The notes beneath the pieces were generated by a model. The model was not told where the DNA came from, ran no database searches, and was given only the letters and a program-made list of their open reading frames with translations. From positions 21,373-85,372 of the forward strand of contig CAZELP010000006.1 in NCBI GenBank assembly GCA_964513205.1: a stretch of 64,000 bases of DNA, in the 5' to 3' direction. This stretch comes from JAGVJT01 sp964513205 (GTDB lineage: Bacteria; Pseudomonadota; Gammaproteobacteria; Legionellales; Legionellaceae). This document shows positions 34,519 to 43,571 of the stretch, in pieces. Each line of letters starts with the position of its first letter. Positions within the stretch are counted from its first letter, which is position 1. The position numbers were made by a program, and so were the translations under genes.

Positions 34519-35468
34519 TGTATCCTTCTTGGCGGCCATCGGCCTCTTTAATCGATCTGCGTAAACGTGCTGAACTTTTAGCAAAAGTTCGTTCTTTTTT
34601 TGTTGATAGGGGCTACTTAGAGGTCCAAACACCGATTATGGCTCGGTATGGTGTGACTGATCGTTATCTTGAGAATATCCAAGCTGTTTTTAGAAAGCAG
34701 TGTTATGCGTTACAAACCTCTCCGGAATATCACATGAAGCGCTTACTCGCTGCAGGGAGCGGGCCCATTTTTCAATTGTTTCAAGCATTTCGTGATGATG
34801 AGCTGGGGCGTTGGCATAATCCTGAATTTACGATGTTAGAGTGGTATAAGTTGGATGCAGATCATCTTGCTTTATTGAATGAAGTCGAGATTTTTGTTCG
34901 CGCTATTTTAAACTGTCCCCCTTTTATTCGAAAAACTTATCGTGAAGTATTTCTTGAGTATTGTGCAGTCGATCCATTCATGGCAACAGTTGGTGAGCTT
35001 CGCCATACCGTTTCTCTTTATCATTTAGACACCGTGTTCAGTGTTGAAGAGTTGAATCGAGATTTATATTTGTTTTTGTTGATGACACATGTGATAGAGC
35101 CTGCTTTTAAACATTTGGATTCTCCTGTCGCTGTTACTGATTTTCCACCTTCTCAAGCTTTTTTATCTCAGATAGTAGACGGCGTTGCTCAGCGTTTTGA
35201 AGTGTATTATCAGGGAGTGGAGCTGGCCAATGGGTTTCATGAACTGACTGATGCCTTGCTTCAAGAGCAGCGATTTCAAAACGACAATGCAGAGCGTTTA
35301 CATGATGGACTCCCTGTTGTAGAAGCCGACCGATATCTACTGGAAGCATTAAAATTTGGATTACCTCCATGCAGTGGTGTTGCTCTAGGAATTGATCGGT
35401 TGTTTGCTTTCGCTCTTGGAAAGACGAGCATTAAAGAAGTGCTTGCCTTTGATCATGAGCGTGCTTGA
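34518..35468 (+). CDS. epmA: EF-P beta-lysylation ligase EpmA
   Basis: EpmA (PoxA/GenX, 316 aa) attaches beta-lysine to elongation factor P. It resembles a lysyl-tRNA synthetase catalytic core without the anticodon domain. Segments include FVDRGYLEVQTPIM, LQTSPEYHMKRLLAAG, FQAFRDDELGRWHNPEFTMLEWY and GVALGIDRLFAF (class II motif 3). Its ATG overlaps the sufT stop by one base (TAATG), making it the last gene of the SUF operon. The link is notable because the partner EpmB is a radical-SAM Fe-S enzyme. Confidence 0.94.
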   Translation: MYPSWRPSASLIDLRKRAELLAKVRSFFVDRGYLEVQTPIMARYGVTDRYLENIQAVFRKQCYALQTSPEYHMKRLLAAGSGPIFQLFQAFRDDELGRWHNPEFTMLEWYKLDADHLALLNEVEIFVRAILNCPPFIRKTYREVFLEYCAVDPFMATVGELRHTVSLYHLDTVFSVEELNRDLYLFLLMTHVIEPAFKHLDSPVAVTDFPPSQAFLSQIVDGVAQRFEVYYQGVELANGFHELTDALLQEQRFQNDNAERLHDGLPVVEADRYLLEALKFGLPPCSGVALGIDRLFAFALGKTSIKEVLAFDHERA

Positions 35469-35491
35469 GGACGTTGGGACTCACGAGAATT

Positions 35492-36976
35492 CTAATCGAG
35501 CGGATCTTGACAGTGTTGAGGAGGATTTTCTTGTATTTTTTGAATTTTTGCATCCCACCAACCGCCTCCTAATGCTTGGAACAAAGCGACACTATCTAAT
35601 AATCGGTTGGTTTGTGCTTGAATTAATGCCAGTTCTTTTTCAAGATAAAACTGCTCGTTTTGTAGTAAAATGTAAGTATTCAGATCTCCCAGTTGCCATT
35701 GTTGTCGAGCAATGAATAAATTGCTTTGAGACGCTTTTTGAGCCACTTTCGCCGTTTTAAAGGCTTGACTGTCTTGATAAATCGCTTGTAATGTGTCGGT
35801 CACATTTTGAAACGCTTGAATTACCGTTGAGCGATAATTTTCTGCAGCCTGTTGGTAAGCGGCTTCTGCGGCTCTTTGTTGATGCATCAGTTTTCCGGCA
35901 TCGAAAACAGGTTGCGCTATAATTCCTGCAAGACCCCAAAAATTGGTATTGGGTCCAATAAAACTGGCAAGCGTAGTCGATGAGGCACCTAGTCCTGTTG
36001 TGGTGAGATTGATGTTGGGTAATCGATTCGATTTGGCTACGCCAATCAAAGCATTAGCTGAATGCATTTGTTCTTCTGCTGCTCGGATGTCTGGGCGTTG
36101 TTCTAAAAGTGTTGAAGGTAAAGAAAGTGGTAATCTTTGAGGTAGTTTGATTTCACCCCATTGAAAACGCGGTGTTTCACGATTATCAGGTAATCGTCCT
36201 GCTAGTGCGTTTAGTAGATCATGTTGTAAAGCCAATTGTTTTCGTAGGGGAGGAAGAGACGCTTCATTGGAAGCCAGCGCTTGCTCTTCTAAATGTATAT
36301 CAAATGAAGAGGCATCCCCAAGCGCGTATCGTTTGCGTGTGATATCCAATAAGTCTTTTTGTATCTTGATCAGTTTTGTTGTGGTATTAATTTGCGCATT
36401 TAAAGCCGCTTCTTGAATGGCTGCACTGGCTACATTTGAAGCTAAAGTTAAGTAAGTTGCTTCCAATTGCAGCTGTTGATAGTGTGCCAAAGCGATGAGT
36501 GATTCTTCTTGTCGCTTGTTGCCACCAAAGGCATCTGGATTATAACCCACAAGCAATTGTCCAGTGAATAATGAGTAGTCATATTGATTAGATGCAAGGA
36601 CGCTTGTTAATATGCGAGCGACCTGTTGTTTACTTGGCTCGAAACTTAACCTCACACTTGGGAAGTAAATGCTTCGATGTGCATATACTTGTTCTCTTGC
36701 ATACGAAAGAGAAGCCTTTGCTGCTCCGACATCTGCGTTATGTGCAAAGCTTTGGGTGATCAATTCATTTAAAGCTTTTGAATGAAAAAGCTTCCACCAT
36801 TTTTTGGGAATTTTTTCATTCAACTCTATTGTTTGTTGTTCAAGTTTTTGATGTGTTTTGCTGGACAAGGTGTTTGGAAGCATGGGTTTAGGGCGTTTAT
36901 AATCAGGCCCAACAACACAGCTTGCCAATAATACGCTAAGAAAAAAAATCGGGCCTCGTTTACAGATGCTCATCAT
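35492..36976 (-). CDS. RND efflux outer-membrane lipoprotein (NodT/CzcC family)
   Basis: This 494-aa protein is the outer-membrane channel of a tripartite pump. A lipoprotein signal ends in the lipobox LLASC, followed by VVGPDYKRP, the NodT-family hallmark. Two repeats of the TolC fold are visible, with periplasmic helical regions (for example around residues 180-250 and 380-450). It overlaps the pump gene by four bases (ATGA) and is the third gene of a czcB-czcA-czcC-like operon. Confidence 0.9.
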   Translation of the reverse strand: MMSICKRGPIFFLSVLLASCVVGPDYKRPKPMLPNTLSSKTHQKLEQQTIELNEKIPKKWWKLFHSKALNELITQSFAHNADVGAAKASLSYAREQVYAHRSIYFPSVRLSFEPSKQQVARILTSVLASNQYDYSLFTGQLLVGYNPDAFGGNKRQEESLIALAHYQQLQLEATYLTLASNVASAAIQEAALNAQINTTTKLIKIQKDLLDITRKRYALGDASSFDIHLEEQALASNEASLPPLRKQLALQHDLLNALAGRLPDNRETPRFQWGEIKLPQRLPLSLPSTLLEQRPDIRAAEEQMHSANALIGVAKSNRLPNINLTTTGLGASSTTLASFIGPNTNFWGLAGIIAQPVFDAGKLMHQQRAAEAAYQQAAENYRSTVIQAFQNVTDTLQAIYQDSQAFKTAKVAQKASQSNLFIARQQWQLGDLNTYILLQNEQFYLEKELALIQAQTNRLLDSVALFQALGGGWWDAKIQKIQENPPQHCQDPLD

Positions 36977-39900
36977 GTATTTTTCCTTTTTCGGAAAAAT
37001 CGGCCGCCCAGTGCTTCGAAACGTCGTTCGATTAGGTAATAATAAGTTGGGAGTGCAAACAATGTCAGTAAAGTGGAAATCAGAAGACCGCCGACAACGA
37101 CAGTGGCCAGCCCTCGTTGCACATCACTGCCGACTCCTGTGGCAATGGCCGCGGGCAGCATGCCAAAAGAAGCCACGGTTGCTGTCATTAAAATGGGCCT
37201 TAATCGTTCGCTGGCGCCCTCGATAACGGCTTCTTCAAGTTTTTTCTCTTGGGACAGGCGTCTAATGTTGGCGATCATAATAATTCCATTTTGAACAGAA
37301 ACGCCAAAAAGGGCAATAAAACCGACGGCTGTTGCTACATTGAGTGTTTGTCCTGTCAGATGCAGTGTCACAAGTCCGCCTAATGTGGCCATTGGGACAA
37401 CGGCCAGGACTAATCCAACGTTTCTAAGTCGCTGAAATTGCATAAAAAGTAAGATAGACATCAGAATTAACATAATCGCCAAGATGTACACTAATCTTTT
37501 TTGGGCGCGTTGTTGGCTTTCAAATTGTCCAGCCCATTCCAAGCGAAATTTTTGATGGTCAAACTGAACCCCTTCATGAATGCGCTGTTGCGCATCTTTT
37601 AAATAAGAGGCAAGGTCGCGTCCACGGTTATCAATTCGAATGGCGAGCATTCGCTCTGTATTTTCATGCGCAATATTGCTTTCTCCTGTTTGATAGGCAA
37701 TCGTGGCAACTTGAGAAAGCAATATATCTGCTCCTGTTGCGCTTCTTAACGTCAAGTTTCCAATGACTTCGCGATTTTGTTTGTTCTCTTTTGAGTAGCG
37801 TGCGGTGATATTGTAGATGTGATCATTGGCATACATGAGCGTGATGGGTGCTCCGCCCAATCCTGTTTGAATGAGCGTTGTGATATCTGAAATACTGATT
37901 CCAAAACGGGCCATTTTTATTCTATCTGCTGTAATGGTGAGTTGTGGAATAGGGGGCTCTTGGAAAATAGAAACAGAGGCGGTTCCTGGAACAGTCTTTA
38001 AGATTTTTACAATTTGGCGCGCAATGTGCCTTGACTCTCGTAAATCATCTCCATAAACACGAAGTGCCAGTGGGCTATGGGCTCCGCCGACACTGTCATT
38101 CACATTGTCGATGATGGGTTGGCTGATTCCAATGCTGTATCCTGGCATTTTGGAGAATTCTTGTGTGAGTTGTGCCACAAGATCTGCTTTCGTTTCTCCA
38201 TTTGGCCAGACTGAATAAGGCTTTAGTCCGACAGGGACCTCAATATGAGAGGGTGACCATGGATCGGTTCCTTCATCACTTCGCCCAAGCTGTGTGACGA
38301 CATAAGAAACCTCAGGATGTTTGAGCATTTTTTCTCGCAGTTCTCCGGCCATTGCATTTGCTTTTTCAAGCGATATTCCACTGGGTAGTGCTACTTGAAG
38401 CCACAACGATCCTTCATCGAGTTCTGGCAAAAATTCTCGGCCTGATGTCATGCCCAACAAAATGATGGAGATTAAGATCGTTCCTCCAACAGTTAAGCTG
38501 AATCTGGGAAGTGTGAGTAATTGGTGAAGAAGACTTTTATAACGTGATGTAATTTTAATCAGAATGGTATTGTGAAAAACTTTTTGGGGTTTTTTGAGAA
38601 TCGTGTAGGCCAATCCTGGTACTAATGTCATGGCACAAATCAATGCGCCTAAAAGTGCATAAGAGACCGTATACGCCATGGGTTTAAATAACCGTCCCTC
38701 TGCGCGTTCAAATGCAAACAACGGTAAATAAGCTGAGATGATAATGAGTGTGGCGAAAAAAATAGGGCGTGCGACGTAACCTGTGGTAATCAGCGTGTCT
38801 TCTATGCTTAATGCGATGTGCGGGTTTTCTTCTCGTCTTCTTAAGATGGCCTCCATGACAACAATCGCTCCATCTACAATTACACCAAAATCAATTGCTC
38901 CAAGCGAAAATAAATTAGCTGGCATGTGTGTAATATTCATCATGATAAACACACTGACAAGCGCTGCAGGGATGGCCACTGTTACCACAAGAGCGGCTCT
39001 TGGACTGCCTAAAAAAATGATCAAGACAATAGAAACGAGGCAGATACCTTCAATTACGGTATGTTTGACTTTTTCAATTGTGAGATGAACCAGATCGTCG
39101 CGGTCGATGTAAGGTACAATTTGGATTCCCAATGGTTTGAGCTTTGCTCTTAATGCATCTATTTTTTCATGAACACCTTTCAATACATGCGATGGGTTTT
39201 CATGCTTTCGCATTTGAACAATGCCTTCTATGCTGTCAGGGTTGTGATTTTTACCTAAGAAACCTTGTCTTTCTTGATGCCCAATGCGTGGTTCGCCAAT
39301 ATCTTTGATGTAAACCGGGATGGTATTTTGCTGAGTGACAACGACATTTCCGAGCTCTTCAAGTGTATGGATTTGTCCAATACCCCGCACAACATAATTT
39401 TGTTCTCCTCGAGAGACACGTCCGCCGCCAGCATTGGCTGTATTGTTGGTAATAGCCGTGACAATATCATTGAGGACGACTTGATGTTTTTGCATCTTAA
39501 TCGGATCAAGGTTCACTTGGTATTCTTTGGTGTATCCACCAAAGTTATTCACATCAGCGATTCCTGGAACTTGCTTAATGGCTGGGATCACCATCCAGCG
39601 CTGAATTTCGGAAAGCTCCATGAGATTATGTGTATTTGATTCCAACGTATATCGATAAATTTCCCCTCCAGATCCTGTGAGAGGCCCGAGATTGGGGGAT
39701 ATTCCTGGTGGGAGAATGGCATCACTGATATGATTTAAAACACGTTCTCGAGCAAAGTATTCTTCGACCCCATCTTTAAAAATTAATGTGATTAGAGATA
39801 ATGCAAATGTACTGCTTGAACGCAGCACATGCAGCTCAGGTAAGTTGACAAGTGCTCGCTCTAGAGGTCTTGTGATTTGTTGTTCTATTTCTTCTGCTGC

Positions 39901-40068
39901 GAGTCCTCGTACTTGAGTTGTAATTTGCACGGTTACGTCACTCAATTCTGGATATGCTTCGATGGTCATTTGTTTACAGGAAATATAACCATAAAAACAC
40001 AGCAATATTGCAATACCCCAAGCAATATGTCTTTTTTTAAAGCAAATCGCAATGATTCGATTAATCAT
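36973..40068 (-). CDS. Heavy-metal efflux RND pump (CzcA/CusA family)
   Basis: This 1031-aa inner-membrane proton antiporter is the pump of the tripartite system. Twelve membrane helices and two large periplasmic loops are evident. It begins MINRIIAICFKKR and contains IGEPRIGHQERQGFLG and REFLPELDEGSLWLQV of the HME family. The fourth helix reads IDFGVIVDGAIVVMEA. The DFG-xxx-DGA pattern with a following Glu is that of divalent-cation pumps (Co/Zn/Ni/Cd group), not the AxG-xxx-DAA pattern of Cu/Ag pumps. The exact metal is uncertain. The start overlaps the adaptor gene by eight bases. Confidence 0.92.
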   Translation of the reverse strand: MINRIIAICFKKRHIAWGIAILLCFYGYISCKQMTIEAYPELSDVTVQITTQVRGLAAEEIEQQITRPLERALVNLPELHVLRSSSTFALSLITLIFKDGVEEYFARERVLNHISDAILPPGISPNLGPLTGSGGEIYRYTLESNTHNLMELSEIQRWMVIPAIKQVPGIADVNNFGGYTKEYQVNLDPIKMQKHQVVLNDIVTAITNNTANAGGGRVSRGEQNYVVRGIGQIHTLEELGNVVVTQQNTIPVYIKDIGEPRIGHQERQGFLGKNHNPDSIEGIVQMRKHENPSHVLKGVHEKIDALRAKLKPLGIQIVPYIDRDDLVHLTIEKVKHTVIEGICLVSIVLIIFLGSPRAALVVTVAIPAALVSVFIMMNITHMPANLFSLGAIDFGVIVDGAIVVMEAILRRREENPHIALSIEDTLITTGYVARPIFFATLIIISAYLPLFAFERAEGRLFKPMAYTVSYALLGALICAMTLVPGLAYTILKKPQKVFHNTILIKITSRYKSLLHQLLTLPRFSLTVGGTILISIILLGMTSGREFLPELDEGSLWLQVALPSGISLEKANAMAGELREKMLKHPEVSYVVTQLGRSDEGTDPWSPSHIEVPVGLKPYSVWPNGETKADLVAQLTQEFSKMPGYSIGISQPIIDNVNDSVGGAHSPLALRVYGDDLRESRHIARQIVKILKTVPGTASVSIFQEPPIPQLTITADRIKMARFGISISDITTLIQTGLGGAPITLMYANDHIYNITARYSKENKQNREVIGNLTLRSATGADILLSQVATIAYQTGESNIAHENTERMLAIRIDNRGRDLASYLKDAQQRIHEGVQFDHQKFRLEWAGQFESQQRAQKRLVYILAIMLILMSILLFMQFQRLRNVGLVLAVVPMATLGGLVTLHLTGQTLNVATAVGFIALFGVSVQNGIIMIANIRRLSQEKKLEEAVIEGASERLRPILMTATVASFGMLPAAIATGVGSDVQRGLATVVVGGLLISTLLTLFALPTYYYLIERRFEALGGRFFRKRKNT

Positions 40069-41230
40069 TGATTAAGATTCCTCCATCAATGACAATATGC
40101 TCACCTTCAGAAAGACCAGATAAAACACGGACCATATCGCTATCTTCTAAACCGATTTGAATTTCTCGTCTGACGAAAGTCCAAGGAGCGGTTTCAACGA
40201 AAACAGATGTTTCATCATCATTCATCAGAATGGAAGAGACAGGGATCATGATCACGAGTGGTTGTTTAATTTTAATTTGAACACTGGCAAACATATTGGG
40301 TTGTAGCTTGTGATCCGTGTTCTGAAAAAGGGTTCGTGCTTTATTGCGTCTTGTATCGGGCTCTAGATAAGCGTTGACAACACCAATTTGACTTTCTAAT
40401 GTTAGTTTTGGATAAGCTGGTAAAAAAACAGCAATTGGTTGTTGCGGTCGCATTATTCCAGCCAGCGTTTCAGGAACATCTGCGGTTATCCAGACTTGAT
40501 CAATATTGGTCAATGTAAATAAGGGTTCTGTCACATCGGTCAGATAGGAGCCAAGCCCATAATGAATAGCGGTCAGTTGTCCATCAATGGGGGCCAAAAT
40601 TTTGAGAACACCGAAGTCTCCTTGCCCGAGCGTTTTGAGTCTGGCTTGAGTTTGGTTAAAAATCTCGACTGCTTGTTTATAGTCATTTTCGGCAATTTGC
40701 AGATCTTTGAGGGTGTTACCGCCAGCTTTGTAGACGCCTTGAGTTCGTGCCAAATTTTTCTCAGCCAATAGTTTTGCCGCTTCTGCTCTTTTATAGTCTG
40801 CATTTGCACTGGCCAGATCGCCTGATTGTACTTCGGCAAGTAGTTGATTGGCTTTTACTTCTTGACCAAGGGCCACGTGGAGTTTGATGAGTCGACCCAT
40901 TACAGGCGGATAAACATTAACGACGCGGGCCGGATCCGCTTCGACCGCACCAGGAACAACCACAAGATGGGGTTGTTTAATTTTTTGTACGGCTTGCGTC
41001 TTAATTTCTTGGCGTAATACTGATTTTGGAGGAATAAAAATGGTGTTTTTTTCACGAACTAATAGGAGGTCAGGATTTTTTTTAAAAATAAAGTGAGCCA
41101 GTTGGTTGATGCCTTTGAATAAAAAAACGATGAACAAAATACTAAGAAAAGCAGAAATGAAGAGCGCAACCGCGCGTCCTTCTCTACTGAGATGTTGATA
41201 TTTTTTCCGAAAAATTTCGGCAATTTTCAT
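40061..41230 (-). CDS. RND efflux periplasmic adaptor (CzcB family)
   Basis: This 389-aa membrane-fusion protein links pump and outer-membrane channel. A single N-terminal anchor lies at about residues 22-45. Next come the lipoyl half-motif VMGRLIKLHVALGQEVKANQLLAEV, a helical hairpin (about 145-200, ASANADYKRAEAAKLLAEK), the second lipoyl half (ILAPIDGQLTAIHYG), and beta-barrel and C-terminal domains. No His-rich metal-binding N-terminus is seen. It is the first gene of the efflux operon. Confidence 0.9.
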   Translation of the reverse strand: MKIAEIFRKKYQHLSREGRAVALFISAFLSILFIVFLFKGINQLAHFIFKKNPDLLLVREKNTIFIPPKSVLRQEIKTQAVQKIKQPHLVVVPGAVEADPARVVNVYPPVMGRLIKLHVALGQEVKANQLLAEVQSGDLASANADYKRAEAAKLLAEKNLARTQGVYKAGGNTLKDLQIAENDYKQAVEIFNQTQARLKTLGQGDFGVLKILAPIDGQLTAIHYGLGSYLTDVTEPLFTLTNIDQVWITADVPETLAGIMRPQQPIAVFLPAYPKLTLESQIGVVNAYLEPDTRRNKARTLFQNTDHKLQPNMFASVQIKIKQPLVIMIPVSSILMNDDETSVFVETAPWTFVRREIQIGLEDSDMVRVLSGLSEGEHIVIDGGILIND

Positions 41231-41282
41231 ACAACACGTCCTTGTTCTATGATGTTTTGACTGATGCTAAATGTCGAGAAAA

Positions 41283-42470
41283 CTAGGCGGCTGGTTTTAA
41301 TGCCAGTTCGTCGCGTTTTCGCCAGTTTAAAATGACAATGGCCAATGTCCCCGCAATGATTCCCCAAAAAGCCGATCCCAATCCGAAAAGAGACATTCCT
41401 GAAGAAGAAATCAAGAGTGTAATTAACGCGGGTTCTCGCTCGGTTTCTTTATCTAGGGCATTTTTTAAGCTGGTGCCGATGGTGCTCATCATGGCAATTC
41501 CTGCAATGGCAAGAATCAATGCATTTGGAAATGCTGAGAATAAAGTGACGACAGTTGACCCCAATATTGCAATAACAAGCCAACACAGTCCGGCGAATAA
41601 AGTTGCACGATAACGTTTTTTGGGATCCGAATCGGCTTCTTTTCCAGTACAAACTGCCGCACTGATAGCGGCAAGGTTGATAGAATAGCAACCGAATGGT
41701 GCGAATAAAAGAGTGGCGACGCCAGTCCAGCTTACAATAGATGAGCTGGGTGGTGTATAACCTGATGCATTGAGCACCGCCATTCCAGGAATATTTTGTG
41801 ATGTCATGGTCACAAAAAAGAGAGGAACGCCAATACTAAAAAGTACTGAGGGTGTAAAAACCGGCATGGTTAAAACGGGGGAGGCCAATGTCAGATGAAG
41901 ACCTTCAGTATGAAATAGACCCTCTGATGAGGCAATCACGATTCCTGTTAAGAGTACAAATAAAATGGCATATCTTGGAAAAAAACGTTTCCCGACCAAA
42001 TGCATGATGAGCATGGTACATACCATTGAAAATTGCTCTTGCATGGCGATGAAAACATTCAGTCCAAAATGAAAGAGAATACCAGCGAGCATGGCGGAGC
42101 TTAGACTGTGAGGGATGCGTGTAATGAGTTTTTTGAAAAGTCCGGTCACACCGACGACAATCGTTAGAAATCCTGCAAACATAAACGCACCAATCGCCTC
42201 GGGCATGGTTACGCCATTGAGACTGGTCACCAGCAACGCGGCGCCAGGTGTGGACCATCCCGTTAGAATCGGCATTCGATAATGCAAAGACAGGCCAATG
42301 CACGTTAATGCGATTGAAAGCCCCAACGCAAAAAGCCAAGAGCTGACTTCATCAGGTGTGGCTCCCAATTGTGTGGCAGATTGAAAGACGATGACAGCAG
42401 AACTTGTAAAGCCAACCAACACACTGATAAAACCGGCAGTCATGTGCGAAAACGAAAAAAAACGGCGCAT
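41283..42470 (-). CDS. BenE family benzoate/H+ symporter-like transporter
   Basis: This 395-aa protein has about 11-12 hydrophobic segments and matches the BenE family. Examples are GFISVLVGFTSSAVIVFQSA at the start, PILTGWSTPGAALL (conserved proline-rich loop), and FFVTMTSQNIPGMAVLNASGY. BenE proteins import benzoate or related aromatic acids with protons; the real substrate here is unknown because no aromatic degradation genes are near. The ATG at 42470 follows AGAGG; an in-frame TTG 9 bases upstream is rejected. It is 52 bases upstream of the efflux operon on the same strand and may be co-transcribed. Confidence 0.88.
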   Translation of the reverse strand: MRRFFSFSHMTAGFISVLVGFTSSAVIVFQSATQLGATPDEVSSWLFALGLSIALTCIGLSLHYRMPILTGWSTPGAALLVTSLNGVTMPEAIGAFMFAGFLTIVVGVTGLFKKLITRIPHSLSSAMLAGILFHFGLNVFIAMQEQFSMVCTMLIMHLVGKRFFPRYAILFVLLTGIVIASSEGLFHTEGLHLTLASPVLTMPVFTPSVLFSIGVPLFFVTMTSQNIPGMAVLNASGYTPPSSSIVSWTGVATLLFAPFGCYSINLAAISAAVCTGKEADSDPKKRYRATLFAGLCWLVIAILGSTVVTLFSAFPNALILAIAGIAMMSTIGTSLKNALDKETEREPALITLLISSSGMSLFGLGSAFWGIIAGTLAIVILNWRKRDELALKPAA

Positions 42471-42547
42471 CTTATTCAACCTCTTTTAAAACGTTATTCG
42501 TTGAGCACATCAGGTGGCAACAAAACGAAATCAACGCAGTGGGGATG

Positions 42548-43507
42548 TCATTTGATCATCTCTGCGATTTTAACATAATTTTCATATCGTTGTCTCATGA
42601 TGACTCCTTTTTCTACTGCTTGAATAATTGCACATCCGGGTGTGGTCATGTGTGTGCAATTTCTAAACCTGCAATGCGGGATCAATGGCTTAAATTCGAC
42701 ATAGTGTTCCGCAATGGTGCGAAGTTGAAGCGCCATGAGATTAAATTCGCGCACCCCTGGTGAGTCGATAATCGCGCCTCCGGATGGAAGATGATAGTAC
42801 TTGGCGTAGCTTGTGGTGTGTTGACCTTGTTCTCGATGTGTTGAGAGCGCTCCAATTTCGATATTTTTTTCGTGTGGCAGCAAGCGTCGAATGATAGAGG
42901 ATTTGCCAACACCGGATTGCCCGACAAAAATACTGATTTCGTTTTCCAGTTTCGTTTTGAGGTCCTCATCTCCTTGGAGGACATTTTGCTGGAGTTCAAC
43001 AATAGGGTACCCCAATGGTTCGTAAGTTTCGTGGATTATTTTTCTAAGTGAGGGTGAAACCAGATCCATTTTGTTCAATACAATCAAGACCGACAATTGA
43101 AGATGCATTCCCATGACCAGATAACTATCTAGCAGTGTCCACGATAACATAGGCGACTCGGTGACAACGACGCACATTTGCGTTAAATTGGCCGCGATCG
43201 GTTTAGATTGTTGATGTTTATTGATTCGTGCAAGTATCGTTTTTCTTGGATAGACGCTTAAAATGACACCTTGTTTTTCGTTCTCCAATTGATACGCGAC
43301 GCGATCGCCGGTGACGACATCGTTCAAATTAGCGCGAATGGAGCATTGTATTAATCCATGCTCCGCTGTTTCTATTTCGGCTGATTGTCCGAAACGTGTG
43401 ATGACAAGTCCACTTGATGTTGAGGTTTGGTCATGAGATTCTCGATGTCGTTCTTGTTTTTCTTGGATACGACGTTGTTGTTGATCAGTAATTCGTCTTT
43501 TACTCAT
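42548..43507 (-). CDS. rsgA: Ribosome small-subunit biogenesis GTPase RsgA
   Basis: RsgA (319 aa) is a circularly permuted GTPase that helps late maturation of the 30S subunit. An OB-fold N-terminal domain is followed by the G motifs in permuted order: NKMD (G4), GQSGVGKSSI (G1) and DSPGVREF (G3). The zinc-binding C-terminus is CRFRNCTHMTTPGCAI. The ATG at 43507 is preferred over the upstream TTG. It is divergent from cca-orn, echoing the E. coli rsgA-orn neighbourhood. Confidence 0.95.
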   Translation of the reverse strand: MSKRRITDQQQRRIQEKQERHRESHDQTSTSSGLVITRFGQSAEIETAEHGLIQCSIRANLNDVVTGDRVAYQLENEKQGVILSVYPRKTILARINKHQQSKPIAANLTQMCVVVTESPMLSWTLLDSYLVMGMHLQLSVLIVLNKMDLVSPSLRKIIHETYEPLGYPIVELQQNVLQGDEDLKTKLENEISIFVGQSGVGKSSIIRRLLPHEKNIEIGALSTHREQGQHTTSYAKYYHLPSGGAIIDSPGVREFNLMALQLRTIAEHYVEFKPLIPHCRFRNCTHMTTPGCAIIQAVEKGVIMRQRYENYVKIAEMIK

Positions 43508-43571
43508 GATAAGGAACAATGTTATGTTATAGTCATTTTGATAAATCGTACCAGTTCGGATGTGATTAGCA

